Part shown: positions 25,104-35,235 of the stretch, piece after piece | How the letters are laid out: every line of letters begins with the position of its first letter | How positions within the stretch are numbered: the first letter of the stretch is position 1 | From: an uncultured Caulobacterales bacterium | GTDB taxonomy: Bacteria > Pseudomonadota > Alphaproteobacteria > Caulobacterales > Caulobacteraceae | Assembly (NCBI GenBank): GCA_903858685.1 | Contig: CAIOJR010000084.1 | Location: 1-64,000 of the forward strand | Direction of reading: 5' to 3' | DNA length: 64,000 nt | Translations under genes and position numbers: made by a program | Notes under the pieces: model-generated | Databases searched by the model: none | The model's input: the letters and a program-made list of their open reading frames with translations, nothing else | What the model was told of the DNA's origin: nothing

Positions 25104-25949
25104 TTATATAGGGTTATGAGCCGCGCCGAACAACCGCTCCGGCGGGGCCAGTTCGGGCCCCTGCTCATCAGGTCCGGTCGGGGCGGAGAAGAAGCCCAGC
25201 ACATAGCCGCCCTTGGTGTAACCGATCAGGGCCCGCAATTCGGGGCTGAGCGTCCTGGCGATGTCCGGCGGGCAGGACAGATACTGATTTTCCTCCTGAC
25301 GCAGCCAGTTGGGCGCATAGTGCAGCAGGATTCCGATCCGGTTGGCCGCCGTCTCATTGGCCCCGCCGCCGTGAATGACCGAGCCCGTATAGACCAGCAC
25401 CGAGCCAGCCTTCATCTGCGCCGACGCGACCTCATGGGGCTGCGCCTGGCGGTCGGCCGCCCATTTGTGCGAGCCGGGCACGACGCGCGTGGCGCCATTG
25501 GCGTGGGTGAAATCGTTCGCCGCCCAGATGGTGCTGAGCTGGGTTTCGATCTTGCGGCTGATATAGCCGCCCCAGACCCCGCGATCCCGGTGCAGCATCT
25601 GGCCCTTCTCTTCCGGTCCGATGCTGACGGCCTGGGTAAAATGCAATTGGTAGCCATCGCAAAAGGGCTTCAGAAACGCCGCGCAGATCTGGTTGATCAG
25701 AGGATCGAGGGCCAGTTGGCGACAGGCGGGCGAACGCGCGACAAGCGCGCCGATGCGCTTGGTCCTGTAGCCGCCAAATTCATCGGTTCCCGTGCGCCCG
25801 CTGGCGACAAACGGATGCAGTTCGGCATTGGCTTGCGCCAGAAGGTCACTGGACATGGCGTTCTCGATAATGATGGCGCCATCCTGTTCGAGCGTCTCCA
25901 GAACCTGCTCGATGGACACGTCGTGACCGACGGTTGTTAGAGAGACCAT
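25104..25949 (-). CDS. Phytanoyl-CoA dioxygenase (PhyH) family protein
   Basis: 281 aa. Fe(II)/2-oxoglutarate-dependent oxygenase fold. The iron-binding triad is suggested by H-x-D in LHRDRG (about 135-140) and the distal His in GSVIHGGGAN, with an Arg shortly after for 2-oxoglutarate. Family members hydroxylate lipids, alkaloids and xenobiotics. The start at 25949 has GAGGAA eight bases before it; an upstream ATG at 25982 lacks this. Last gene of a five-gene minus-strand operon, 75 bp behind the dehalogenase, so it probably acts on the same substrate class. Confidence 0.85.
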   Translation of the reverse strand: MVSLTTVGHDVSIEQVLETLEQDGAIIIENAMSSDLLAQANAELHPFVASGRTGTDEFGGYRTKRIGALVARSPACRQLALDPLINQICAAFLKPFCDGYQLHFTQAVSIGPEEKGQMLHRDRGVWGGYISRKIETQLSTIWAANDFTHANGATRVVPGSHKWAADRQAQPHEVASAQMKAGSVLVYTGSVIHGGGANETAANRIGILLHYAPNWLRQEENQYLSCPPDIARTLSPELRALIGYTKGGYVLGFFSAPTGPDEQGPELAPPERLFGAAHNPI

Positions 25950-26024
25950 ATTTGGCGTTCCTCCGCTGACCTCAGCAAACAACGCATGGACGGTGAAGTC
26001 GATCCGCCTGATCCGGGATCGAGG

Positions 26025-27041
26025 CTACTTCGCCTGTTTTTCCACATATTGAAGGACACGCTCCGCGATCTCCGCGCCGTGGGTTTCCTGCGGGAAATGG
26101 CCGGCGTCGGGCAGGAGATCGAAGGTCGCCTGCGGATAGAGCGCCGCCCATGCCCGGCCCCAGTCCGGCGTGAAGACCCCATCCATCCCGCCCCAGATGA
26201 AATGGATCGGCTTGGACCATTGCTTGAGCGTTTCGAAATGGCGAGCGCCGCTGACCGCTGTCGGATCGTCCGGCTGGTCGATCGGGATGCTGAGCGGAAA
26301 CCGTCGAGGACCGGCAAGGCCTACGGGCTCAAGCCCATGATGCGGCGCGTCATAGCCCCGCTTGACCGCCAGGGCCTCTGGCGACAGGTGCGGCGCCTGA
26401 CCCGTCGCCAGCATGTCGCGGACCGCGCTCATCGGAATATGTCCAAGCGCCAGCATCATGATGGCGCCCAACGACATCGGTTCCGGGACACTGGCGTCAT
26501 AGAGCCCGCCGGGCTTCCAGCCATCCGCCCAGTTGCGGATGGCTGAGCTGTAGACATATCCCTCATGCGGCAACCAGGTGTTCATGATCACCAGCCGATC
26601 AAACCGCTCGCCCATCTCGGCGGCCTGGGCAAGCCCCGTGGGGCCGCCCCAGTCCTGAGCAAACAGCGTGATCCCCTTCAGATTGAGCGCCTCGATCAGC
26701 GTGCGGCACGCCGCGGCATGGCGCCCGATGGAATACCATGAAGGGTCGACGACCTTGTCGGACCGGCCAAACCCGATGTGGTCATGTGCGATGCAGCGCC
26801 AGCCCTGCGCGACCAGAGCGTGGATGATGTGGCGGTTCAGATAGCTCCAGGTCGGCATGCCGTGCATCAGCATCGCCACCGGCCCGTCACGCGGCCCCGC
26901 ATCGACATAGTGGAGGCGCAGCCCTTCGAAATCGACATAGTTCGGTGCGAAGGCGTAGCCGTCCAGACCGTCGAAACTCCCGTCCGGAGACCGCAGGAAG
27001 GCGACGCCGCCGTCTGTGTGGCGAATGTCAGATACGGACAT
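26025..27041 (-). CDS. Haloalkane dehalogenase-like alpha/beta hydrolase (subfamily I, DhlA type)
   Basis: 338 aa. Haloalkane dehalogenases hydrolyse carbon-halogen bonds through an Asp ester intermediate. The sequence follows the DhlA pattern: HGMPTWSYLNR (about 60-70; DhlA has HGEPTWSYLYR), nucleophile Asp130 followed by the halide-binding Trp131 in AQDWGG, acid Asp287 in GGMDG and base His315 in PDAGHFPQE. The relative order D-W, D, H agrees with DhlA D124/W125, D260, H289. A second halide-binding Trp in the cap could be W171 or W175. Epoxide hydrolase is the alternative, less likely because the residue after the nucleophile and the HGxPTWSY loop fit dehalogenases. The ATG overlaps the TetR gene by 14 bp with AAGGAG upstream. 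Confidence 0.82.
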   Translation of the reverse strand: MSVSDIRHTDGGVAFLRSPDGSFDGLDGYAFAPNYVDFEGLRLHYVDAGPRDGPVAMLMHGMPTWSYLNRHIIHALVAQGWRCIAHDHIGFGRSDKVVDPSWYSIGRHAAACRTLIEALNLKGITLFAQDWGGPTGLAQAAEMGERFDRLVIMNTWLPHEGYVYSSAIRNWADGWKPGGLYDASVPEPMSLGAIMMLALGHIPMSAVRDMLATGQAPHLSPEALAVKRGYDAPHHGLEPVGLAGPRRFPLSIPIDQPDDPTAVSGARHFETLKQWSKPIHFIWGGMDGVFTPDWGRAWAALYPQATFDLLPDAGHFPQETHGAEIAERVLQYVEKQAK

Positions 27042-27801
27042 GATCTGTTGAGCTCCTTGCGGTTTTCAGGTCAATTTCGGCCAACAGGGCGCGCGCCCGG
27101 GCGCTGTGCAGGTCGCTGAGTTCGCGCAGGGCGCGTCGGCGATGGTCGCCAGAACCGAGGGCCGCAAGGATGGCCCAGTAGCCCGCCTTGGCCTGGTTGA
27201 GGAAACCCTCATCCGAAAGATATCCCCCCGCCCACAGGAACAGGGCCCCGTTATAGGCGGCATAGATCTGGGTGGCCGTCATTTCGGCGTCCGCTGAACG
27301 GATCAGCATCCCGATATCCTTGGCCGTCTGCATCGCCTGCCTTTGCAGGTTGATGGGCTGAAACGAGACGAAGGGCTGCACGCGCACGCCAAAGGCGCCG
27401 CGAATCTCGGGAAGGACATTCAGCCACAGGCTCGCATCCGCCACGAACATGCGGGCGGACACGACGACGACGGCGTCGCCGATCAGGAAAGGATCGGCAA
27501 GGTTCATCGCGGCGATGGTCGCGCGCAGGTCTTCGAAAAGATCGCTGAGCAGCAGGCCCAGAAGTTGCTCGCGCGGACCGATCAGATTGTAGACCGTGGC
27601 GGTCGAGACCCCGGCCCGCTGGGCGATCTTCTCCGCAGAGACCTGGGGGCCGTGCTCCCGGATCAGCGAGCGCGCCGCGTCGAGGATGGCGCCCCGGCGC
27701 GCGGCCTTGCTGCGCTCGCGCTGAGAGACCGCGGCCTCGCCCTGTCCGATCATGTCCGAACCCGCGTCCCGCCCCGACCGATGCGTGGTCAATGACGTCA
27801 T
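27028..27801 (-). CDS. TetR-family transcriptional regulator of the dehalogenase operon
   Basis: 257 aa. The helix-turn-helix lies at about residues 56-77 (VSAEKIAQRAGVSTATVYNLI), with a helical effector domain behind it. The gene is embedded in the operon, directly after the second PhyH stop (TGAATG) and overlapping the dehalogenase start, so repressor level is tied to operon expression. Its likely operator is the promoter region upstream of the Rieske gene at about 30050. A shorter start at 27753 is possible; the first 30 residues are not conserved-looking. Confidence 0.85.
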   Translation of the reverse strand: MTSLTTHRSGRDAGSDMIGQGEAAVSQRERSKAARRGAILDAARSLIREHGPQVSAEKIAQRAGVSTATVYNLIGPREQLLGLLLSDLFEDLRATIAAMNLADPFLIGDAVVVVSARMFVADASLWLNVLPEIRGAFGVRVQPFVSFQPINLQRQAMQTAKDIGMLIRSADAEMTATQIYAAYNGALFLWAGGYLSDEGFLNQAKAGYWAILAALGSGDHRRRALRELSDLHSARARALLAEIDLKTARSSTDHVRI

Positions 27802-28794
27802 TCAGACCGCAGCCCGATAGGCCGACATGTCCCAGTCCGGCCAGCGTTGCTGGGTGAGCGCCAGGGTGGTCGCCGTCCAGAACGCATCGCCGGGACGCGG
27901 AACGCCGAGACAGGCAAGCTGTTCGGTCGTGGCGTTGGCGATGACTTTGTTCCAGGGCTTCAGGAAGTGGTAGGGCCACGACGTCCAGCCGACCTGGTCG
28001 TTGCCGGCGGCCTTGAAACTGGCCGTGACCGTATAGCGATGCCCGCCCGGCCGGGTAAGATTGGCGCCGCGGTGATAGACATCGAGCCCATAGGCGAAGA
28101 CAGACCCCGCCGGTGCGGCGCCGGAGCGCTCGATCTGCTTGAGCGCGAGCTGTTTGGGATGGGCGAAACCCGTGGCGTGGGTCTGCTCGAAGGAAATCGA
28201 CGCCCGGTCCAGGCCCTCCGCCCCATCCGTCTCTTCGGGCAGAATCGTCCGCAGGGGCCCCACGATCGCCGAGGCCTCGGGATTGGGCACATAATGGATC
28301 GCCCCAAGATCGTCGCTCACATCGGTCGCATAGATCATGAAGTTGATGGTCCGATGAGCCGCCGCATCGCCGGGCGCCGTGAGCGTATGGTTCTTGAAGT
28401 CGCAGTGGAAAGGCTGGTCGTAATCGGCGTCACCGGTGAATTTGGCCCATGCGTCACATTGATAAAGGCGGACATCGTCCACCTCGAGCGCGGCTTTCGC
28501 AAAGGCGATGAGCCGCGGGTTCAGACCGATGAGATTGATGGCGGTCGACGCCGCGAACGGCAGATGGTCCATGTTTCTGAATTGCGCCGGGTCGAACACG
28601 CCGACAGCCCCTTGCGGTGTGTTGACGAGAACATCGTGGCTGCGCCGTTTGGCCAGAAACAAGGCGTCACAGTCGGCGCGGACCGGTTCGATCTCATCGG
28701 GGGCGAAGAATCGATCGAGAACGACGCCGCCATCGCGCCGCCAGATCGCCAGATCCGCTGCGAGGCCGGGACCAAGGGCCGGGTCTGTCGTCAT
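27802..28794 (-). CDS. Phytanoyl-CoA dioxygenase (PhyH) family protein, second copy
   Basis: 330 aa. Fe(II)/2-oxoglutarate oxygenase: H-x-D in PFHCDFKNH as the first two iron ligands, distal His in DVYHRGANLTRPGGHRY, with the following Arg residues for 2-oxoglutarate. It is longer than and clearly diverged from the PhyH at 25104, so the two are unlikely to be redundant. The start at 28794 is preceded by GGAGGAAAACC; an upstream in-frame ATG at 28851 would overlap the Rieske gene's intergenic space. Second gene of the operon, 60 bp after the Rieske oxygenase. Confidence 0.85.
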   Translation of the reverse strand: MTTDPALGPGLAADLAIWRRDGGVVLDRFFAPDEIEPVRADCDALFLAKRRSHDVLVNTPQGAVGVFDPAQFRNMDHLPFAASTAINLIGLNPRLIAFAKAALEVDDVRLYQCDAWAKFTGDADYDQPFHCDFKNHTLTAPGDAAAHRTINFMIYATDVSDDLGAIHYVPNPEASAIVGPLRTILPEETDGAEGLDRASISFEQTHATGFAHPKQLALKQIERSGAAPAGSVFAYGLDVYHRGANLTRPGGHRYTVTASFKAAGNDQVGWTSWPYHFLKPWNKVIANATTEQLACLGVPRPGDAFWTATTLALTQQRWPDWDMSAYRAAV

Positions 28795-28854
28795 GGTTTT
28801 CCTCCGAACAGAGCAGACCCGCTGATGCAGGGCCTGCGCCGCGTCACGCACCGC

Positions 28855-30018
28855 TCATCCTAACGTTTCGAGCGCCGAAAGGCCCAGAGCCTCGCGATAG
28901 GTCTTGTGATAGTGGTGAAGCGCCGGTTCGTTGCGTCCGAACAGGAAGTGATCGACCAAACCGGACTGAGCTCCGCGATGGGAGGCCGCAGCGACGACAT
29001 AGTCCTCGTCACGGATGATCTCACCAAAGCCCTGCGACAGGGAGCGCAGGCCGTCCGGGTCCTGCGCCAGGGCTTCGGGACGCGCATAGAAGCTCACCCG
29101 CGACAGGCTGCGGTCAGGATTGTCCTTGTCCGGATAGACCCGCACAAGAGTGACGGCGGCGCGGCCGACATTGATCTGGATATTGGGGAAAAGATAATAG
29201 ACCGGAAAAGCGCCCATGGTGACATGCCAGTCGCTTTCCGGCATGGACCGCATCATGTCGATCGACCGCACACAAAGCGCCATCCGGTGATTGCGTCCAT
29301 AGGTGTCATAGGCCTGGACGTTGCCGTAAAAGACCGGCGCAAGGGTGTCGCGGTGCAGCTTCTCGAAATGGTAGGTCTCGCCGAACGTATCGATGGCGAG
29401 CTTCCAGTTCATCGGCGTCTGATAGGTGTCGTCGCCAGTATGGACGAGATTTGCAAAGTCCCAGGTCTCGAACTCCTGATCCAGCCCCGCCAGAAGCTCA
29501 GAGGCGTTCAGAGCGCCGTCCACCTTCGGATGAACCCACAAAAGACCATGCCGCTCTTGCGCCGGCAGCTCGATCAGGCCAAGGCACGCCCTGTCGATCT
29601 GCCCGAAATGATCGGACTTGGGCACGCCGATCAGGGCGCCTGTATTGTCGAACGTCCAGGCGTGAAACGGGCAGACAAAGCGCGTCCGCTCACCGCGTGG
29701 CGCCGCCTCCAGGATCGTTCCCCGGTGTCGGCAGACATTGGCGAAGGCGCGAAAGCGTCCGTCTGAGCTGCGGGTCGCCAGCAAGGGAACGCCAAAATCG
29801 TTGACGGTGATGAAGGACCCGGCCTTTGGCAGATCGCCGCTCATGCCGATGACCTGGGGATGGTCCGTGAAAAAGGCGCTCCATTCCCGTTCGGCGCGCT
29901 GGGTCGAGGTGTAGTCCTCAACGCTGATCTTGCGGATGACGCCCTCGTCCACATTGGTTCCGCGGTCGAGATGACCCATCAGGGTGCGGATAACGCGAAC
30001 CTGTTCCTCGTGGTGCAT
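28855..30018 (-). CDS. Rieske non-heme iron oxygenase, alpha subunit (first gene of dehalogenase operon)
   Basis: 387 aa. Rieske ligands C-x-H (CRHRGT) and C-x2-H (CPFHAW) separated by 17 residues. The catalytic iron site has two His in ETYHFEKLHRD, and an Asp is expected towards the C-terminus. Compact size fits single-component-type alpha subunits acting on non-polar or quaternary-ammonium/aryl substrates. No reductase gene is nearby. AAAGAGG precedes the ATG. It heads an operon with two 2-oxoglutarate oxygenases, a TetR regulator and a dehalogenase, implying several oxidative steps on one xenobiotic or natural halocompound. Confidence 0.9.
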   Translation of the reverse strand: MHHEEQVRVIRTLMGHLDRGTNVDEGVIRKISVEDYTSTQRAEREWSAFFTDHPQVIGMSGDLPKAGSFITVNDFGVPLLATRSSDGRFRAFANVCRHRGTILEAAPRGERTRFVCPFHAWTFDNTGALIGVPKSDHFGQIDRACLGLIELPAQERHGLLWVHPKVDGALNASELLAGLDQEFETWDFANLVHTGDDTYQTPMNWKLAIDTFGETYHFEKLHRDTLAPVFYGNVQAYDTYGRNHRMALCVRSIDMMRSMPESDWHVTMGAFPVYYLFPNIQINVGRAAVTLVRVYPDKDNPDRSLSRVSFYARPEALAQDPDGLRSLSQGFGEIIRDEDYVVAAASHRGAQSGLVDHFLFGRNEPALHHYHKTYREALGLSALETLG

Positions 30019-30052
30019 GACGCGCCTCTTTCAGGAGATATTATCAGACCTA

Positions 30053-30080
30053 TCTATAATTATTTTTATATTCCTGTCTA
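30053..30080 (-). promoter_or_regulatory. Candidate promoter and operator of the Rieske/dehalogenase operon
   Basis: On the minus strand TAGACA (30080-30075) and TATAGA (30058-30053) are separated by 16 bases in an otherwise GC-rich chromosome, giving a start point about 30 bases before the ATG at 30018. The motifs AGAC and GTCT flank the same segment as an imperfect inverted repeat (around 30046-30049 and 30076-30079), a plausible site for the operon's own TetR protein. Confidence 0.4.
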
Positions 30081-30250
30081 AATATTTTTTGCCCCTCTGG
30101 GCCTGAGCGCCGCGCAGGCGGCTGTAGCGGCCGAAACGGCGCTGCGTCATGGCGGGATGAGCAACGGGGAGCGAGTCACCGGACGCGCCAGCCGCCCATG
30201 GCCCGCCCCGTCGCGCCCGATGCTGAACAATATCAGGCATCAAACATGAT

Positions 30251-30285
30251 CAGGCCCGCCGGAAACCTCTCCGGCGGGCCTGTTT
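30251..30285 (-). terminator. GC-rich hairpin, probable terminator after the nitroreductase
   Basis: Perfect 13-bp inverted repeat (30251-30263 and 30270-30282; CAGGCCCGCCGGA in the left arm) with a six-base loop. On the minus strand it lies 65 bp past the nitroreductase stop. The tract following the stem is only weakly T-rich on either strand, so it may act as a Rho-assisted or insulating hairpin that keeps transcription out of the dehalogenase operon promoter. Confidence 0.6.
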
Positions 30286-30346
30286 ATGAGGGTTCGAGCA
30301 CACAAGGCCCGCCATCCGCACGATGGCGCGCCGGTTGTCAGGCGAA

Positions 30347-30991
30347 CTAGAACCTGATGACGAATTCGTCTTGCGGACGCCGGACCTTTTGCAGGTTCAC
30401 CAGCCAGTCGCCCTCTTCCTGACGATAGCCGAGCGGCACGATCACCACGCTGCGCAGGCCGCGCGCGCGAAGACCCAGTATCTCGTCAACGGCGTCCGGG
30501 CTGAACCCTTCCATGGGGGTGGCGTCCACCTCTTCAAACGCCGCCGCGATCAGGGCGGCGCCAACACCGATATAGGCCTGTCGGGCGGCGTGCTGATAGT
30601 TCAGTTCTGCGTCACGCTGCGGATAGGTGGACAGCAACATCTGCCGATAGTTCTCCCAACCCTCGTTCCTGAACCCGCGCACCTGGTTGGTCAGATCGAA
30701 CATGTGGTTGATGCGCTCGGCCGTATAATTGTCCCAGGCGGCGAACACCAACAGGTGCGAGCCGTCCGTGATCTGCGCCTGGTTCCAGGCCACAGGCTGG
30801 ATGCGCTCGCGCACTGCCGGGTCCTTCACGACCACGATTTCATAGGGCTGCAGCCCGCTGGAGGTCGGCGCCAGCCGGGCCGCCTCTATGATCCTCTCGA
30901 CCTTCTCGTCCGGCACGGACCTGGCGGGATCCATCTTCTTGGTGGCGTACCGCCAGTTCAGCCGATCGAGCAGCACAGAGGATTGGGTCAT
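30347..30991 (-). CDS. NAD(P)H nitroreductase family protein
   Basis: 214 aa. FMN-dependent oxidoreductase that reduces nitro groups, quinones or pteridines. Family features: LNWRYATKKMDP, ARLAPTSSGLQPYEIVVV and the C-terminal RGLRSVVIVPLGYR. This resembles the NfsB/dihydropteridine-reductase branch. The start at 30991 has GGAGA nine bases upstream; an upstream ATG at 31045 adds 18 residues unlike the family. It is transcribed on its own, separated from both neighbours by more than 200 bp. Confidence 0.88.
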   Translation of the reverse strand: MTQSSVLLDRLNWRYATKKMDPARSVPDEKVERIIEAARLAPTSSGLQPYEIVVVKDPAVRERIQPVAWNQAQITDGSHLLVFAAWDNYTAERINHMFDLTNQVRGFRNEGWENYRQMLLSTYPQRDAELNYQHAARQAYIGVGAALIAAAFEEVDATPMEGFSPDAVDEILGLRARGLRSVVIVPLGYRQEEGDWLVNLQKVRRPQDEFVIRF

Positions 30992-31228
30992 ATGATGGTC
31001 TCCGAAGGTTACAGTCAGCGTCTGTCTGGACGCCACGTCGGACATCTAGGAAGACGCTCCGGATTCGCGAAGGCGCCGAGGCCGTCAAATCCAAAATAGT
31101 TTCCCGATTATACCCTTGACGCCTGTGCGCAACCGGCCGTTGGGTTCACATGATGGCCGCAAGAGGACGGCGCGAAGACCGCCGCCGGGGTGATCGACCG
31201 GCTTGCAGGCTGAGAACGGGCGGCTTGG

Positions 31229-33646
31229 TCAGGCGGACGGCGCCTCAGGCAAGGGGCCAGTATGCATCGCCGTCCATTGCAGGTCGCCGCCGTAACGCCA
31301 GGCCATCTGACCCGTCTCGTCGAGGGCGAAGAGATGGAGCCAGCGATTGTCGAACAGCTGACGAACGCCCTCATGGCGCTTGAGAATCCCGGTGATCGCT
31401 TCACGGGGCGCCTCGATGCAGACAGACAGTCGAAGCGGTTCATGGACATAGCGCTCTCCGTCATGGACCGATTGCCAGGGCAGACCGGCCCGCATCACGC
31501 CGCCATTTCCCTCGATCACGCCCATCCCGCCGGTGACGTTGTGGAGCAGCTTGTTGCCGCCGCCGAACAGGGTCGGCGCGACGGTTGATCCGTAATATTG
31601 CAGGCTGATCCAGCTGGCCACGACCACCGGAGCGGTCATGATCAACTCAAGAACGCCAAAATCGCGGTCGGTCTTCCAGTCATAATCGTGCAGGAAGGCG
31701 CGCCCCTCCAGGCTCTTGCCCGCTGTTCGCCCGCGGGGCGCGGCGATGAACGCCTTGCAACCGGCCAGGGCCCATTCGGGCCGCACCTGCGCCCAGTCGC
31801 GGCTGCGATGCTTGAGACGTGCCTCACCTGCCGATCCGGGCAGCTTCAGCGCCCGTTCAGCTCTAGAGATCGCGCCGGCCGAGCTGAGCCAGAGCTTCGC
31901 CTGGCGGATCTCGGACTGATGAAGGCCTGAAGGGCAATCATCCGTATACAGATCGACGACGTCTGTCGTGGTGTCGTGCAGGGCGCCCACGAACAATGTG
32001 TCGACCGGAATCGCTATTCCATGGCCAATGAGTTCCGCACGCACCTCCGCGTCATTGAGCAATATCGCCAGAAGTCGCGCGTTCACCTCGCCCGAATAGC
32101 CGCCGCAGGCGCCGCAATGCAGCGCGCTGGCATGCGGATTATTGACGACGCTGGCGCCGTGTCCGGTCAGGAGCACAAGTCTTGCAAATCGGCTTGTCAG
32201 GGACATGGCCCGCAACACCGTCCCGGCGAGCCGGGTTCTGGCGGCGAGATCGAGAGCCGGATCAAGACGGGGCGCTGGATCGTCCGGCGTCGACGGGGCG
32301 TGAAGCCCCAGCGCATCGCTGAGGAGCTTGCCCGCATAGACCGGCCCCGTCGCCTCGACAAAGGCGAATGACGAGACGGCCGCCAGCTTGAAGCGCCCCC
32401 ATGCCCGCCTGGCGCGCGCCTTGAAGCGTGCGGACTGGTCAGCCTCTGCGTCATCGGGCCCGCCAGAATGCGTGGAAAAGCCCGGATTGAGCAGAACGGG
32501 GGCCCGGTGCTCGGGCACGTCAGACGCAAACCGGCGATGGGCGGCTGCAAGGCCGAAGAATCCGGCAAATCCCAGGGTCTGGATATCGGGACTGACCGAT
32601 TCCAGCGCCCGACGAAACACCTCCGAGCGGACATCAATGCAGAAGGCGGCCTGCAGCGCCGGGGGGCCGTCTGACCTCGCCGACGCCGTCCGGGACGTGG
32701 CGAGCCTATCAGACAGGGCCCTCTGTGCGGCGCGTTCCGACGCGTCCTGCAGAATCTCATCCACCACATCCTCAGCCGTCGGCTGAACGGGCCGCGCATG
32801 AGCCGCGACCACCGCCTTCCACGCCTCGCCGATCTGGTCGCTATACCGGTCGAAAAGGGCATGTTCCCAGATCAGGCGGATCGCCAGAAAGTCAGTCATG
32901 GCGCTGTCCGCACCGCCGACGAGCTCGGCCTGCCAGAGCCGGTAGCGGGCATATTGCGCCCAGCCACCCAGTGTCGTCAGCATCTGGTGGAAATAGGTCT
33001 CCAGGGCCTGCTCCGGAATGGCGATCCGCTGCACAGCGCTTGCGATGGCGCCCAATGCCGTTTCGGGGGCCAGAGACACATGGGTGGCGAAACCCGTCAG
33101 GCCAACGATTTCGGGTGTCAGATCATGGGTGGCGACGGCGCGCCAGGCGGCGTAGGCGCTACGACCGCGCGGGGCGGCCCATAGGGCCTGGCCTTCGTCG
33201 ACGTAGCCCGCCGCCCAGGCGCCGAAGCGCTCGGCGATCAAGCCGGGCCAGTCAATCCCCGTCGCTTGAGCGGCCAGATCCGCAATTGTGGGCGCTGCAA
33301 CGACAACGGGTCTGACGCCAAGGGCCGCGGATTTGAGCGCTGCGAGGTCCGCAGGGCGCAGCGCCGGCGGCGCGCCGGCCAGCGCCGCCGACAGATCGGC
33401 CTCCGTAATGACCCCGCTGGACATCCGCGCCTGATACCAGGTTCGAGGCATGGTCACGCTCGCGCCTGCAACCCGCCCAAGCCGCGCGCTGACGGTGGCG
33501 AGGCTCTCCCCGGTCTGGCCGAGGAACGGATTGACCGCGACGCTGGATGAGAGAGGCCAGGCCGGAGGAATCGCCCGGGCGGCGCGATCGGCGGCGGCTT
33601 CCAGGCCACGCACGTCCGGCGGGATGGAGCTCTGAATGTTCGTCAT
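31229..33646 (-). CDS. dabA: DabA, zinc-containing subunit of the DAB inorganic carbon transporter (DUF2309)
   Basis: 805 aa, the usual size. DabA couples to the membrane subunit DabB and is proposed to hydrate CO2 vectorially to bicarbonate in a beta-carbonic-anhydrase-like site. Zinc ligands are visible: Cys and Asp in [10 protein letters not shown] (about C336, D338), and His then Cys in [10 protein letters not shown] and HCGACGGYS, with the known 15-residue spacing between His and Cys. The start at 33646 follows CGGAGCAAGG and leaves 19 bp after dabB; an ATG at 33676 would overlap dabB. Operon with dabB. Confidence 0.92.
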   Translation of the reverse strand: MTNIQSSIPPDVRGLEAAADRAARAIPPAWPLSSSVAVNPFLGQTGESLATVSARLGRVAGASVTMPRTWYQARMSSGVITEADLSAALAGAPPALRPADLAALKSAALGVRPVVVAAPTIADLAAQATGIDWPGLIAERFGAWAAGYVDEGQALWAAPRGRSAYAAWRAVATHDLTPEIVGLTGFATHVSLAPETALGAIASAVQRIAIPEQALETYFHQMLTTLGGWAQYARYRLWQAELVGGADSAMTDFLAIRLIWEHALFDRYSDQIGEAWKAVVAAHARPVQPTAEDVVDEILQDASERAAQRALSDRLATSRTASARSDGPPALQAAFCIDVRSEVFRRALESVSPDIQTLGFAGFFGLAAAHRRFASDVPEHRAPVLLNPGFSTHSGGPDDAEADQSARFKARARRAWGRFKLAAVSSFAFVEATGPVYAGKLLSDALGLHAPSTPDDPAPRLDPALDLAARTRLAGTVLRAMSLTSRFARLVLLTGHGASVVNNPHASALHCGACGGYSGEVNARLLAILLNDAEVRAELIGHGIAIPVDTLFVGALHDTTTDVVDLYTDDCPSGLHQSEIRQAKLWLSSAGAISRAERALKLPGSAGEARLKHRSRDWAQVRPEWALAGCKAFIAAPRGRTAGKSLEGRAFLHDYDWKTDRDFGVLELIMTAPVVVASWISLQYYGSTVAPTLFGGGNKLLHNVTGGMGVIEGNGGVMRAGLPWQSVHDGERYVHEPLRLSVCIEAPREAITGILKRHEGVRQLFDNRWLHLFALDETGQMAWRYGGDLQWTAMHTGPLPEAPSA

Positions 33647-33665
33647 ATGCCTTGCTCCGGACAGA

Positions 33666-35225
33666 TCAGTTTGCATCGTTCAGACGCCAGCCGCGCAGCA
33701 GCCGGTCGAACAGGGCGTTGGCGTAGAAACCGTTGGAGAGATGGACGCGCAGCCCCGCGGCGGCCGGGTGATAGGCCCACAGCGGAAACATCGCCTGGAC
33801 CACGGCGACGAGGCCAAAGCTGATGACTGCGAGGACGATCAGCGCCCATTGCAGCGGCCCCGGCGCCGGGGCGGACGGCAGCACGCCAGAGGTGAGCCTG
33901 ACCGCGAAGACCTGAAGCGCGAAGTAGCTGACCGACGTGGCGACGCCGTAGACGATGGTGCGCCGGGTCAGGGCCCTTGGCGCCGCATCGGCAAGACCCT
34001 GAGCCAGCATATAGGCGACGCCGAAGATCAGGATGGCGCCCAGCGCTATGGCCTGAGGCGACTTGTGATGAAAACCAAACCCAAGTCCGACAAGCGCATA
34101 GATCGCCAGCGCCAGCAAAAAGGCGCGTCCGACCGCGCCCGCCCTGGGGACGGCCACGGGACCCGGCCTGCGATTGGCGGCGATCAGCGCCACAGCGCCG
34201 CCCGACGCCAGGAAGGAATGGGCCTTGTAGAGCGAGTGGGCGACGATGTGCAGCAAGGCGAGCGGGAACAGCCCAAGCCCGCACTCCAGGATCATGAAAC
34301 CCATCTGCGCGACCGTCGACCAGGCCAGCGACGTCTTCACCGCAGGCTGGGTCAGCATCACCAGCCCGCCAAACAGCGCCGTGAACCCGCCGACCATCAC
34401 AAGCACCGCCAGGACGCCGGGCGCCAGCAACATCAGGTCTGCGAAGCGGATCAGCACAAATCCGCCCGCATTCACGACCCCGGCATGCAACAGCGCGGAG
34501 ACCGGCGTCGGGGTTTCCATCACCTCCGTCAGCCAGCCGTGCAGCGGAAACTGCGCCGATTTCAGGAAGGCCGCCGCCGCCAGACAGCCCGCTGCGGTCA
34601 TTGCGACACCGCCGCCGCGTCCTGCATGTGCGCTCTTCAGGATCTGCGCGATATCCGTCGTGCCGTAGGTCAGGGCCAGCAATACCGCCGCAACCGCCAG
34701 GGCGGCGTCTCCGAGGCGAGCCGTGACGAACTTCTTCGCGGCGGCGCGCCGGGCCGCGACACGGTCGGGATAGAAGAGCAAGAGCCGGTGCAGAAAAAGG
34801 CTCGTCGCGACCCACGCCAAGACGAGCTGCACCAGATTGCCCGACAGCACCAGAAGAAGCACCGAGGCCAGCGTCATGCAGAGCCAGGCGGTGAACGCGC
34901 CCTGCCGCGCCTCTCCATCCAGATAGGTCGCAGTGTACCGCACCACGACCCAACCGATGAACGAGACCAAAAGAAACATCGCGACACTGACCGCGTCGAG
35001 GCGGACAGACAGGCCCACGCCCTGCAAACCGATCAGCGGGCTCTGCCCCGACCCATGCAGCGCGACCCATCCTGCGCAGACCCCCGCGACCGCCAGACTG
35101 ATCAGCGCGCAAAGTTCAGCCAGGCGAGGCAGCATCCAGGGCCTGCGGCCCGGGATCGCGAACCCCGCAGCGGCGCCCATCAAAAGCGCCAGAGGCGCCG
35201 CGAACGGCAGAAGCTCAATTGGCAA
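33666..35225 (-). CDS. dabB: DabB, NuoL/MrpA-like membrane subunit of the DAB transporter
   Basis: 519 aa with about 13-14 hydrophobic segments. It belongs to the proton-conducting complex-I-subunit family; core motifs include [15 protein letters not shown], the [21 protein letters not shown] loop and the [15 protein letters not shown] segment with conserved Lys and Ser. It is thought to use proton motive force to drive DabA. The start is TTG at 35225 with GAGGGGG upstream. The Shine-Dalgarno stretch lies in one arm of a palindrome (35236-35259), which could affect translation. Confidence 0.92.
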   Translation of the reverse strand: MPIELLPFAAPLALLMGAAAGFAIPGRRPWMLPRLAELCALISLAVAGVCAGWVALHGSGQSPLIGLQGVGLSVRLDAVSVAMFLLVSFIGWVVVRYTATYLDGEARQGAFTAWLCMTLASVLLLVLSGNLVQLVLAWVATSLFLHRLLLFYPDRVAARRAAAKKFVTARLGDAALAVAAVLLALTYGTTDIAQILKSAHAGRGGGVAMTAAGCLAAAAFLKSAQFPLHGWLTEVMETPTPVSALLHAGVVNAGGFVLIRFADLMLLAPGVLAVLVMVGGFTALFGGLVMLTQPAVKTSLAWSTVAQMGFMILECGLGLFPLALLHIVAHSLYKAHSFLASGGAVALIAANRRPGPVAVPRAGAVGRAFLLALAIYALVGLGFGFHHKSPQAIALGAILIFGVAYMLAQGLADAAPRALTRRTIVYGVATSVSYFALQVFAVRLTSGVLPSAPAPGPLQWALIVLAVISFGLVAVVQAMFPLWAYHPAAAGLRVHLSNGFYANALFDRLLRGWRLNDAN

Positions 35226-35235
35226 GACTTTTCCC

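Larger units (their letters stand above)
30019..30346. other. Intergenic region between dehalogenase operon and nitroreductase
   Basis: The 328-bp gap holds an AT-rich promoter segment (30040-30090) and a GC-rich hairpin (30251-30282), both listed separately. The part between them is GC-rich and contains no open frame or RNA gene that I can support. Confidence 0.4.
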
